61,101 nucleotides of DNA from Acidimicrobiaceae bacterium (GTDB taxonomy: Bacteria > Actinomycetota > Acidimicrobiia > Acidimicrobiales > RAAP-2). A program made the translations under genes and the position numbers. The stretch is from positions 1 through 61,101 of the forward strand of contig PMON01000044.1 in assembly GCA_003162395.1 (NCBI GenBank), read 5' to 3'. This document shows, in pieces, positions 18,024 to 26,400 of this stretch (position 1 is its first letter; each line of letters opens with the position of its first letter). Below the pieces are notes generated by a model, which made no database searches, had not been told where the DNA came from, and saw only the letters and a program-made list of their open reading frames with translations.

Positions 18024-19450
18024 TCGGCGAGCCACCCGCGGACATGGCGGGCCGCGGCCCGGCCGCTCGCGATGCACGCCGGGATCCCGACACCGCGGTA
18101 CGCGGCGCCGGCGACCGCGATGCCGCCGAGCGCCTGTACGGCAGACTCGATCCCCTCGACGCGGACCAGATGATTGACGTGGTACTGGGGGAACGAGGCC
18201 GGCCAGCGAGCGACGAGGGTGTCGAGGGGCGAGCCAGTCGTGCCGAGCAGCTCGCTGAGCTCGTCGGTGACCGCCGCGACGAGGGCGCCATCGTCGAGCT
18301 CGGCGAAGCGGACGTCGTCGATGCGCCCGACCGAGACGCGCAGCAGCACCCCGCCCTCCTTTGCGAGGTGCGGCCACTTGCGGTCGAGGAAGGTGACCGC
18401 GGTCGTGAGGAAGCTGTCCGCCCCTCGGGACGTGCCCGTGGGCACGAGGAACCCGGTGCCGCCGTCGGGGAGCTCGATGTCGCCTGTCGGGAACCGCAGC
18501 GCGATCGTCGCGACCGACGCGGTGTCGATGGTGCCGAGCATCACCGCGGCGTTCTCGTCGTGGCCGCCCAGCAGCGCGACCGTCGGTGCGGGCGGTGTCG
18601 CGAGCACCACGGCGTCGCAGGGCACCGGGCCGGCGGCGGTCTCGACGACCCAACGACGCGCACCGGGCAACCCGCGGTGCAGTTCGAGCGCAGGCGCGTC
18701 AGTTCGGACCTCGACGCCGTGCGCACGGAGCTCGACTTCGAGGAGGCCGGGGAGCGCTCCGAGCCCGTCACGCAGCGTGAGGAACAGCGGACCGCTCTGA
18801 GCCGCCGCGTCCGCGGGCGCCGCTCGCAGTGCTCGCATCAGGCTGCCGCGCTGCTGCGCGGCGGTGAGCAATGGCGGGAAGACCGCAGCAGCGGAGAGGT
18901 TGCGGACCCGACCCGCGTGGATCCCGCCGACCAACGGGTCCACCAGGACGTCGACGACGCGCTTGCCGAGCTTGTCGGCGACGAGCGGGCCGATCGCGCG
19001 ATCCGGCAGCGCGGTTCGCCGTGCGGGCCGAGGTGCGAAGAGATCGACCGACGCGCGAACGGCCCCACGGAGGCCGAGCATGCCGACCATGTCAGCAGTG
19101 CGAAGGTCGCGAAGACGTGTCGGCACGCCGAGCGAGAGGCCGTCGGGCAGCCGTCGCAGCCGACCTCGCGCGAACACCCACGCTCCTGACGCGCCGACCG
19201 GCTCGAGCTGGTCGGCCGCACCCAGCTCGTCGACGAGCGCCGTGGCCTCCGGGCGCCGCGCGAGGAACCCGTCGGGCCCGACGTCGATCATCTGGTCGCC
19301 GAGGCGTGCTGATCGCAGCTTGCCACCGAGCGGTCCCGCGTCGAGCACCGTGACGTCCAGCGAGGCGTCGGTCGAGCCCGCAGCACCGACGAGCTCGTAG
19401 GCGCACGCCAGGCCGCTGATGCCGCCCCCGATGACGACGACGCTCGTCAC
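18014..19450 (-). CDS. hemY: Protoporphyrinogen/coproporphyrinogen III oxidase
   Basis: FAD-dependent enzyme that oxidises a porphyrinogen in late heme synthesis. In actinobacteria this family usually acts on coproporphyrinogen III (CgoX). The N-terminal dinucleotide motif VVVIGGGISGLACAYEL, the GPDGFLARRP segment, and the C-terminal VAGAAYRGVGIPACIASGRAAA that closes the FAD site are all present in 478 residues. The GTG at 19450 overlaps the hemH stop by four bases. The frame is open further upstream inside hemH, but that is shadow sequence. It is the last gene of hemE-hemH-hemY. Confidence 0.92.
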   Translation of the reverse strand: MTSVVVIGGGISGLACAYELVGAAGSTDASLDVTVLDAGPLGGKLRSARLGDQMIDVGPDGFLARRPEATALVDELGAADQLEPVGASGAWVFARGRLRRLPDGLSLGVPTRLRDLRTADMVGMLGLRGAVRASVDLFAPRPARRTALPDRAIGPLVADKLGKRVVDVLVDPLVGGIHAGRVRNLSAAAVFPPLLTAAQQRGSLMRALRAAPADAAAQSGPLFLTLRDGLGALPGLLEVELRAHGVEVRTDAPALELHRGLPGARRWVVETAAGPVPCDAVVLATPPAPTVALLGGHDENAAVMLGTIDTASVATIALRFPTGDIELPDGGTGFLVPTGTSRGADSFLTTAVTFLDRKWPHLAKEGGVLLRVSVGRIDDVRFAELDDGALVAAVTDELSELLGTTGSPLDTLVARWPASFPQYHVNHLVRVEGIESAVQALGGIAVAGAAYRGVGIPACIASGRAAARHVRGWLADQS

Positions 19451-20355
19451 GCCGACCTCGTCGCGCCTTCGACGAGGTCGGCCAGGATCTCGCAGAGTGC
19501 CGGGTCGTCGTTGAGCGACGCCGTGCGGCGAAGCGAGATGCCGCGAGCCCGGGCGAGCTCGGTCGCCTCGACGTCGACGTCGTAGAGCACCTCGAGGTGA
19601 TCCGAGACGAAGCCGACCGGGCAGACGACGACGTTCGGGACGGCTGCCGGATCGAGGCCGCCCAGCACCTCGAGCAGGTCGGGACCGAGCCAGGCGTCGT
19701 CGGTCCTGCCGGCGCTCTGCCAGCAGACGAGGTAGTTGTCGAGCTGCGCGGTCGCGGCCACGCTCGCTGCGGCGCCAGCCAGCTGGTCGGCGTAGTCTCC
19801 GCCGCCCTCGACGGCCCTCACCGGCAGCGAGTGCGCCGTGAACAGGACCAGCGGCGACGAGCCGTAGAGCAACGCGGACGCCGCCGCGACCCGGCTGCCC
19901 ACCAGGTCGGCGAACCCCGGTGCGTCCCACCACGAACCGATGCCGCGGTACGCGGCACGCCCGTCGACGGCGGCCGCGGCCCGTTCGTGGTACTGGCCCG
20001 TCGACATCGTCGCGCTGAGTGGCGCGAGGACGAGGCCGACGATCTCGTCGACGCCGGCTCCGAGCAGCCGCTCGACGGCGTCTTCGATCGAGGGCGCTGC
20101 GTACTTGGTCGCGACCTCGACCACGTAGCGGCTCGGTGCGCGTCGCTCGAGCTCGCGAGCGACGCCGGTCGCCTGGGCTGCGGTGCGCTCCGCGAGCGGC
20201 GAGGTCCCACCGATTGCGTCGTAGCGGCGCTGGAGGTCCGCGAGCTGCTCGGGCGTCGGCGGGCGCCCGTGTCGGATCCTCGTGTAGTAGGCCGCCACGT
20301 CGCCCCGCTCGGGCGTTCCGTACGAGAGGGCGAGCACGCCGGTGCGGCCGGTCAC
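19447..20355 (-). CDS. hemH: Ferrochelatase (probably coproporphyrin ferrochelatase)
   Basis: Inserts ferrous iron into the porphyrin. 302 residues, starting with GTG. Family marks are the N-terminal LALSYGTPERGDVAAYYTRIRHGR, the metal-site His in LVLFTAHSLPVR, the QSAGRT loop, and the conserved VVVCPVGFVSDHLEVLYDVDVEA near the end. In actinobacteria the product is normally coproheme, later decarboxylated by HemQ; no hemQ is seen in this window. It overlaps hemE and hemY by four bases at each end. Confidence 0.93.
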   Translation of the reverse strand: MTGRTGVLALSYGTPERGDVAAYYTRIRHGRPPTPEQLADLQRRYDAIGGTSPLAERTAAQATGVARELERRAPSRYVVEVATKYAAPSIEDAVERLLGAGVDEIVGLVLAPLSATMSTGQYHERAAAAVDGRAAYRGIGSWWDAPGFADLVGSRVAAASALLYGSSPLVLFTAHSLPVRAVEGGGDYADQLAGAAASVAATAQLDNYLVCWQSAGRTDDAWLGPDLLEVLGGLDPAAVPNVVVCPVGFVSDHLEVLYDVDVEATELARARGISLRRTASLNDDPALCEILADLVEGATRSA

Positions 20356-21410
20356 GACGGCGTCTCGACGCCCGCGCGGCCCTCGTCGTGCACGACGCTG
20401 ACGACGTCGGCGAGGATGCCGGGGTCGCTCATCGGCAGGACGCCGTGACCGAGATTGAAGATGTGTCCGGGTCGGTCCCCTGACCTCGCGAGCACGTCGC
20501 GCGTCGCGGCGAGCGCCACGTCGCGGTCAAGGACGCACAGCGCCGGGTCGAGGTTTCCCTGGACCGCGAGCGCGCCCACCCGGGTGCGTGCGGCATCGAT
20601 CGGGACGTGCCAGTCGACGCCGATCACGTCCGCCCCCGACGTCGCCATCAATGAGAGCAGCTCGCCCGTGCCGAGCCCGTAGAGGATTCGAGGCACGCCG
20701 AGCGGCTCGAGCGCCGCCATCACCCGTCTCGTAGACGGCAGCGCGAACTGCTCGTACTCCATGGCAGTGAGCGCCCCGGCCCACGAGTCGAAGAGCTGGA
20801 TCGCGCTCGCGCCCGCGGCGACCTGCGCCGACGTGAACGCGATCGCCATGTCGGCGAGGCGGTCGCACAGGGCCTCGAAGAGCGCCGGCTCACGGTGCGC
20901 GAGCGCCTTCACGAGGTGAAACGTCCTCGTCGGGCCGCCCTCGACCAGGTAGCTCGCGACCGTGAAGGGCGCGCCCGCGAACCCGATCAACGGCGTGCCC
21001 GTGCCCTCGAGCTCCGAGGTGACCATCCGGCAGGTCTCGATGACGTGCTCGATATCCGTCGTCTCGAGGTCGCGAAGCCGGGTGAGGTCGGCCGTGGTGC
21101 GGAAGGGCGACTCGACGACCGGTCCTCGTCCCTGGACGACGTCGACGCCAAAGCCGATGGCGTGCACCGGGACGACGATGTCCGAAAAGAGGATCGCCGC
21201 GTCGACGCCGTAGCGACGGACCGGCTGGAGGGTCGCCTCGCAGGCGATCTCGGGGCGCGCGATCGCATCCAGGATCGAGCCGGACCCGCGCATCGCGCGG
21301 TACTCGGGGAGCGATCGACCCGCCTGGCGCATGAACCACACCGGCATGCGCGGGACCGGGAGATTGCGGCACGCAAGCAGCAACGGCGACTTCGCGAGCG
21401 CGCTGGGCAT
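20352..21410 (-). CDS. hemE: Uroporphyrinogen III decarboxylase
   Basis: Converts uroporphyrinogen III to coproporphyrinogen III. 352 residues with the family signatures PVWFMRQAGRSLPEYR near the N-terminus, the active-site ILFSDIVVP, GFAGAPFTVASYLVEGG, and GNLDPALC and FNLGHGVLP towards the end. The ATG at 21410 matches the usual N-terminus; the frame extends upstream into unrelated sequence. A TACGAT box 7-12 bases before the ATG (21422-21417 on the minus strand) suggests a near-leaderless transcript. It is the first gene of the heme cluster, divergent from helD. Confidence 0.95.
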   Translation of the reverse strand: MPSALAKSPLLLACRNLPVPRMPVWFMRQAGRSLPEYRAMRGSGSILDAIARPEIACEATLQPVRRYGVDAAILFSDIVVPVHAIGFGVDVVQGRGPVVESPFRTTADLTRLRDLETTDIEHVIETCRMVTSELEGTGTPLIGFAGAPFTVASYLVEGGPTRTFHLVKALAHREPALFEALCDRLADMAIAFTSAQVAAGASAIQLFDSWAGALTAMEYEQFALPSTRRVMAALEPLGVPRILYGLGTGELLSLMATSGADVIGVDWHVPIDAARTRVGALAVQGNLDPALCVLDRDVALAATRDVLARSGDRPGHIFNLGHGVLPMSDPGILADVVSVVHDEGRAGVETPS

Positions 21411-21507
21411 GCTCTCATCGTAAGACCCGGCTCGCGAGGGCCCGAAAGGGGGACTCGTCTCGGTCCCGTACACTGGTCCGTTCTCGTCGCGGGCTTGAGG
21501 AGGCTGC

Positions 21508-23805
21508 GTGTCACAGGAGCGCGAGATCTCCGAGGAGCAGCGCCACCTCGACAGGGCCCATATCGCGCTCGATGCGATGCGCGAAGAAGCGCGATCGATG
21601 ATCGGCAACGTCATCGATATCGGCCGTGGCGGGACTTTCCAGGCGCGCACCGAGCGCGACATCGTCGTGAACACCGCCCTGTCCAGGTTGCAGCAGCTCG
21701 ACATCGGCGACCAGGCGCTGTGCTTCGGGCGGATCGACACCGCGACGTCGGCGCCCGGTGAGGCCGGCGAGCTCGGCGAGACCTTCCACATCGGCAGGAT
21801 CGCGGTGTCCGACGAGGACCTCGAGCCCTTGATCGTCGACTGGCGAGCACCGGTCGCGGAGCCCTTCTACCGCGCGACTGGCGTCGAGTCGATGGGCCTC
21901 GCACGACGTCGGCACCTCAACGTGCGGCACCGCCGCGTCATCGGGCTCGAAGACGAGTACTTCGCAAGGAACGAGGGCACCGGGCCCGATCAGCTGGCCG
22001 TCGACCGAGCGGCGATGGACGGGCTCGTGGAGAACGGTCTCGCGCTCGGTGGGCCTGGCGCCCTGCTCGCGGCGCTCGGTCAGGCCCGAACAGGCCAGAT
22101 GGGCGACATCGTCGCGACGATCCAACGAGAGCAAGACGAGATCATCCGCTCACCGCTGCCGGGCCTCCTCGTCGTGCAGGGCGGTCCGGGGACCGGCAAG
22201 ACCGCCGTGGCACTCCACCGTGCTGCGTACCTCCTGTACACGTACCGGTTTCCGCTCGAGCGCCAAGGAGTGCTCGTCGTCGGGCCGAACCCGCTCTTCC
22301 TGCGCTACATCGAACAGGTGCTCCCGTCACTCGGGGAGACCGGCGTGACATTGTCGACCGTCGCAGGTCTGGTCCCCGAGATCCACGCGAGCGCCGTCGA
22401 GGACGATGCTGTCGCGGGGCTCAAGGGCGACGCTCGAATGGCACGCGTGATCGCGCGCGCCGTTCGCACCCGCGAGCGCCCGCTCAAGAAGCCCGCGCAG
22501 GTGCCGTTCGGAGTCGCGATGCTCACGATGAGCACGCGGCTCACCGAGGACGTCGTCGCTCGCGCGAAGCGACGCCCCGGAGCGCACAACCAGCGGCATC
22601 GTTTCGTCGAACGCGAGCTCGCCCACTCGCTCGCCGAGCAGTACCGCACGCGAGTCCACGGATCCGCCGAGATCGAAGAGGGCGACGACCTCGAAGAGCA
22701 GATCCGACATGCCCCGGAGTTCCGAGCCGCGCTCCGGCGCATCTGGCCGCGCCTGGCCCCCCATGAGCTGGTGCACGACCTGCTCGGGGCGCCGCCGCTC
22801 CTGCGTGCTGCGGGGGAGGGACTCTTCACCCGACACGAGCTCGAGCTCCTCGCCCGGCCGCGCTCGGGCTCGCTCAGCGAGGTGCCGTGGACGGCGGCGG
22901 ACGCCGCGCTCGTCGACGAGGCGCGCACGCACCTGGGCGTCCCACGGTCTGCGCGTCGGCGCGTCCCGCAGACCAACCGGGTCCGGGAGCTCTACGAGCC
23001 GGTCGCGGCGCTCGACCCGGGCGTCGACGACGAGGTGATGCGCACCTACGGGCACATCGTGGTCGACGAGGTCCAGGACCTCTCTGCCATGCAGCTGCGC
23101 ATGATCGCCCGGCGCTCGATCTCGGGCTCGATGACCGTGGTCGGGGACATGGGCCAGGCGACCGCCCCGGCCGCCGCGGGCACCTGGGACCTCGTGGTCG
23201 CCCACCTCGCGCCGCGCAAGCCCCCGGCGATCGTCGAGCTCACCGTCAGCTACCGCACGCCCCAAGAGGTGCTCGACGCGGCCTCACGGGTGCTCGAGCT
23301 CGCCGAGCCCTCGATGCGGCCGCCGCGGCCCGTCCGCACGACCGGCACCGTGCCGGACCTCCGCACCGTGGCTGCAGACGCCCTGCATCGCGAGATCGTG
23401 GACGCATCGAAGCGGGAGATCGGCGCCGTCAGCCCCGGACGCGTCGCCGTCCTCGCTCCCGCTGACGAGATGGTGGCGATCATGGCCGCCCTGCACGCTG
23501 CTGGAATCGCGGCGGTCGACCCGAGACTGCCGTCTGGCGAGGGCCTCGCGGCGAACCTCGTCGTCCTGCCAGCCGATGACGCGAATGGACTCGAGTTCGA
23601 CTCGGTAATTGTGGTCCAGCCCGCTCGGGTCGCCGAGCGTGGGGGATCGCGTCACGAGCCCACTCAGCGAGGACTGCGAACGCTCTACGTTGCGATGACG
23701 CGACCCACCAGGCGGCTCACGGTGCTCGGCACCGAGCCGATCCCCTCGAGTCTCGCGTCCTCGGCGCCGGCCCAAATGTGGCACGTCGAAGCAGCGATCA
23801 ACTAG
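21508..23805 (+). CDS. helD: HelD-like RNA polymerase recycling ATPase (UvrD superfamily 1)
   Basis: Family members bind stalled RNA polymerase and use ATP to dislodge it from nucleic acid. 765 residues. A charged helical N-terminus (EEQRHLDRAHIALDAMREEA) is followed by the HelD-typical VDWRAPVAEPFYRAT. Walker A is GGPGTGKTA at 225-233, Walker B is DEVQD at 520-524, motif III-IV is VVGDMGQAT followed by LTVSYRTP, and the C-terminal TLYVAMTRPTRRL is motif VI. The GTG start has a strong AGGAGG ribosome-binding site four bases upstream. A TACACT box lies at 21469-21474. It ends 11 bases before ctaE. Confidence 0.88.
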   Translation: MSQEREISEEQRHLDRAHIALDAMREEARSMIGNVIDIGRGGTFQARTERDIVVNTALSRLQQLDIGDQALCFGRIDTATSAPGEAGELGETFHIGRIAVSDEDLEPLIVDWRAPVAEPFYRATGVESMGLARRRHLNVRHRRVIGLEDEYFARNEGTGPDQLAVDRAAMDGLVENGLALGGPGALLAALGQARTGQMGDIVATIQREQDEIIRSPLPGLLVVQGGPGTGKTAVALHRAAYLLYTYRFPLERQGVLVVGPNPLFLRYIEQVLPSLGETGVTLSTVAGLVPEIHASAVEDDAVAGLKGDARMARVIARAVRTRERPLKKPAQVPFGVAMLTMSTRLTEDVVARAKRRPGAHNQRHRFVERELAHSLAEQYRTRVHGSAEIEEGDDLEEQIRHAPEFRAALRRIWPRLAPHELVHDLLGAPPLLRAAGEGLFTRHELELLARPRSGSLSEVPWTAADAALVDEARTHLGVPRSARRRVPQTNRVRELYEPVAALDPGVDDEVMRTYGHIVVDEVQDLSAMQLRMIARRSISGSMTVVGDMGQATAPAAAGTWDLVVAHLAPRKPPAIVELTVSYRTPQEVLDAASRVLELAEPSMRPPRPVRTTGTVPDLRTVAADALHREIVDASKREIGAVSPGRVAVLAPADEMVAIMAALHAAGIAAVDPRLPSGEGLAANLVVLPADDANGLEFDSVIVVQPARVAERGGSRHEPTQRGLRTLYVAMTRPTRRLTVLGTEPIPSSLASSAPAQMWHVEAAIN

Positions 23806-23816
23806 ACCTTACCGTC

Positions 23817-24422
23817 GTGGCTCAGGCGCTCCCGATCGAAGGCGTGAGCAAGCCCACGAAGATCGTCCACGACCGCCCGCCGATGTTGGCCATCGGCGTC
23901 ATGATCTGGCTCGGCTCGGAGGTCATGTTCTTCTCCGGGCTCTTTGCTGCCCTGTTCACGATCCGCGCGCACGACCAGTTGTGGCCCGATCTCGTGCCAC
24001 ACAGCAAGCTCGACGTGCTGCAGGCAGGCATCTTCACGCTCATCCTTGTCTCCTCGTCGTTCACGATGCAGTACGCCGTCTGGCAGCAAGAGCACGACCG
24101 GCGGGCGAGCGCGAAGCGGTGGGTGTGGGCGACATTCGTGCTCGGTGGGCTGTTCCTCTCGAACCAGCTCTACGAGTGGACCCACATCGCGACGAGGTGG
24201 AACACGAACTCCTACGGCTCGATCTTCTTCATCACGACCGGTCTCCACGGACTCCACGTCTTTTTGGGGCTCGTCGCGATGACGTTCCTTGCGATCCGGA
24301 TGAAGGGCCGCGAGCACGGCGACGCCGGCGAGCTGTCCAACTTCCAGGCCGTCAGCTACTACTGGCACTTCGTCGACATCGTGTGGATCGGGCTGTACTC
24401 CTGCCTGTTCCTCCTCAAGTAG
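23817..24422 (+). CDS. ctaE: Cytochrome c oxidase subunit III
   Basis: Membrane subunit of the aa3-type oxidase, 201 residues, five membrane segments. The first ones are short, as in actinobacterial CtaE. Recognisable stretches are GVMIWLGSEVMFFSGLFAALFTIRA, NQLYEWTHI, the TTGLHGLHVFLGL motif and the C-terminal VSYYWHFVDIVWIGLYSCLF. The GTG at 23817 is chosen because an upstream ATG at 23778 overlaps helD. It sits directly before qcrCAB, the usual actinobacterial order, while subunits I, II and IV are 8 kb away. Confidence 0.94.
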   Translation: MAQALPIEGVSKPTKIVHDRPPMLAIGVMIWLGSEVMFFSGLFAALFTIRAHDQLWPDLVPHSKLDVLQAGIFTLILVSSSFTMQYAVWQQEHDRRASAKRWVWATFVLGGLFLSNQLYEWTHIATRWNTNSYGSIFFITTGLHGLHVFLGLVAMTFLAIRMKGREHGDAGELSNFQAVSYYWHFVDIVWIGLYSCLFLLK

Positions 24423-24427
24423 GCATC

Positions 24428-25429
24428 GTGGCCCCCCGCCTGACCTCGAGTGCCCGCCAGCTGGTCGGCGCAGCCCTCCTCGGTGTCACCGTGGTCCTCG
24501 GCCTGCTCTCGTTCGCAGGGGCTGCGGAGGCTGCGACGGTCAAGGGCTCCCCACCCAAGGTTGAGCAGCAAGTCATTCCGAGGCCCACGCCGTACTATGA
24601 CCAGTTCAACAGCGGGATGGCGAGCTCGTCCATCCGCGTCTTCGGCACGAACGGCCAGCTGCTGATGTACGGGAACCGCGACGTGAAGTACTACCTGCCC
24701 CAGATGCTGGTGTCGGGCAAGACACCCGCGGCACTGTGGGCGCTCGGGTACCAGCTGTTTGAGCAGAACTGCTCGGCCTGCCACGGTGTGGAGGCCGACG
24801 GCGTGCCGCCGGCCAACACGCCCAGTCCCGGCAACGTCCCCTACCCGAACCTGACCGGACTCGGCCCGGCGACCTACGACTTCTGGATCGAGTCGGGTCG
24901 CATGCCCGCGGCGTCCACTCCCCAGACCCAGCCGATGCGACGCCCGGCGCGGCTCAATGAGTTGCAGGCGCTTGCGATATCTGACTTCCTCAACACGAAG
25001 AGCCCGCAATGTCCGCTCTGCTACGCCGCGTCCCCGTTTGTCCCGAATGTGCTTGACCTCGCGACCGCGAACCTGTCCGACGGCGCCGCCCTGTTCGCGC
25101 TCAACTGCGCCGCGTGCCACACGATCACTGGCGACGGTGACGCGCTCGCCAACAGCACGTTCGCCCCATCGCTTCGCGACGTGCCCGCTCGGCAGGTCGC
25201 CGAGGCGCTGCGGACCGGTCCAGGCAACATGCCGGTCTTCTCCGGCAACCTCACCGACGCCCAGCTCCGCGACGTCGTGGCGTACGTGACCGAGAAGATC
25301 CAGCACCCACAGAACCCCGGCGGCCTTGGCCTGGGCGGCATTGGACCGGTCGCCGAGGGGTTCATCGGGCTCGCGCTCGGCGTCGGCCTGCTCGCACTCG
25401 TCGGCTTCTGGATCGGCGACAGGTCGTGA
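24428..25429 (+). CDS. qcrC: Cytochrome bc complex diheme cytochrome c subunit
   Basis: Electron carrier of the actinobacterial bc-aa3 supercomplex, replacing a soluble cytochrome c. 333 residues: an N-terminal Sec-type signal or anchor (GAALLGVTVVLGLLSFAGAAEA), two c-type heme sites C115-S-A-C118-H119 and C227-A-A-C230-H231, and a C-terminal membrane helix (FIGLALGVGLLALVGFWIG). The spacer between the hemes carries an extra Cys pair (CPLC, about residues 197-200), possibly a disulfide. The GTG at 24428 is five bases after the ctaE stop. The end overlaps qcrA (GTGA). Confidence 0.95.
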   Translation: MAPRLTSSARQLVGAALLGVTVVLGLLSFAGAAEAATVKGSPPKVEQQVIPRPTPYYDQFNSGMASSSIRVFGTNGQLLMYGNRDVKYYLPQMLVSGKTPAALWALGYQLFEQNCSACHGVEADGVPPANTPSPGNVPYPNLTGLGPATYDFWIESGRMPAASTPQTQPMRRPARLNELQALAISDFLNTKSPQCPLCYAASPFVPNVLDLATANLSDGAALFALNCAACHTITGDGDALANSTFAPSLRDVPARQVAEALRTGPGNMPVFSGNLTDAQLRDVVAYVTEKIQHPQNPGGLGLGGIGPVAEGFIGLALGVGLLALVGFWIGDRS

Positions 25430-26400
25430 GCGACCACCACGACGAGCCCGAGAGCACCGGGGACGAGCCGTCGCGGACGCCCGTGCAGATGCCGACCTCG
25501 GCATCGTGGTCCGACCCTCACCTGCAGCCGGCGGCTCGGCACCCCCAGTTCGTCGAGCGCCTGATCGGGTTCACGTTCATCGTGGGGCTCCTCTCTTTCT
25601 GTGCGTTCGGTGCGGCGTACTGGCAGAACTGGGCACCGTGGGCACTCGGGCTCACGTTGGGCGCGGGCATGTTGTTCGTGGGCACCGGCATCACCGCGTG
25701 GGGCAAGTACCTGATGCCGCGCGGGCCGTTCGTCGAGGAGCGCCACGTGCTCCAGTCCTCCAAGCAGGACGTCGAGTCGTTCACGAATGCGCTCGTGGAG
25801 CGAGGCGCGACGCCCGTGAAGCGCCGCAAGGTCCTCGGCGGCATGCTGGGCGCGGGCATGGGCGTGTTTGGGATCGTCGCGATGTTCCCGCTGCTTCGAT
25901 CCCTCGGGCCACTGCCGAAGAACACGCTCGCGACGACGGACTGGAAGGCGGGCTCCTACCTGGTCGACCAGTTGGGCAATCGGATCAGCCAGTACTCGCT
26001 TGCCGTTGGCAGCTTCGCGACCGTCTTCCCCGAGGGCTGGGAGGACCAGGACCGTGGTCAGGCCGTTGACCAGACGTTCCTCGTGCACCTCGAGGCGGAG
26101 GGCCCGATCGCGGGCATGCCGGCTGGCAGGTCCACGTGGACGCCTGCGGGATACGTCGCGTACTCCAAGCTCTGCACGCACGCGGGCTGCCCCGTCGGGC
26201 TGTTCGAACGCGAGCTCGGGCTGCTCATCTGCCCGTGCCACCAGTCGATGTTCAAATTGGCGGAAGGGGCAATTCCCATCTTCGGCCCCGCGCCGCGGCC
26301 CCTCCCGCAGCTGCCCCTCGCGATTGACGCGGACGGCTACCTGTACGCCTCGGCGGGCTACAACCAGCCGGTCGGGCCCGGGTACTGGGAGCGCCCGTGA
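25426..26400 (+). CDS. qcrA: Cytochrome bc complex Rieske iron-sulfur subunit
   Basis: Takes electrons from quinol and passes them to QcrC. 324 residues: a hydrophilic start, two membrane segments near 45-85, a third near 135-155 preceded by KRRK (a possible internal Tat-type signal), then the Rieske fold. Ligands are C250-T-H252 and C269-P-C271-H272, with C255 and C271 as the expected disulfide. Three membrane segments are typical of actinobacterial QcrA. The GTG overlaps the qcrC stop and the stop overlaps the qcrB GTG. Confidence 0.95.
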   Translation: MSDHHDEPESTGDEPSRTPVQMPTSASWSDPHLQPAARHPQFVERLIGFTFIVGLLSFCAFGAAYWQNWAPWALGLTLGAGMLFVGTGITAWGKYLMPRGPFVEERHVLQSSKQDVESFTNALVERGATPVKRRKVLGGMLGAGMGVFGIVAMFPLLRSLGPLPKNTLATTDWKAGSYLVDQLGNRISQYSLAVGSFATVFPEGWEDQDRGQAVDQTFLVHLEAEGPIAGMPAGRSTWTPAGYVAYSKLCTHAGCPVGLFERELGLLICPCHQSMFKLAEGAIPIFGPAPRPLPQLPLAIDADGYLYASAGYNQPVGPGYWERP

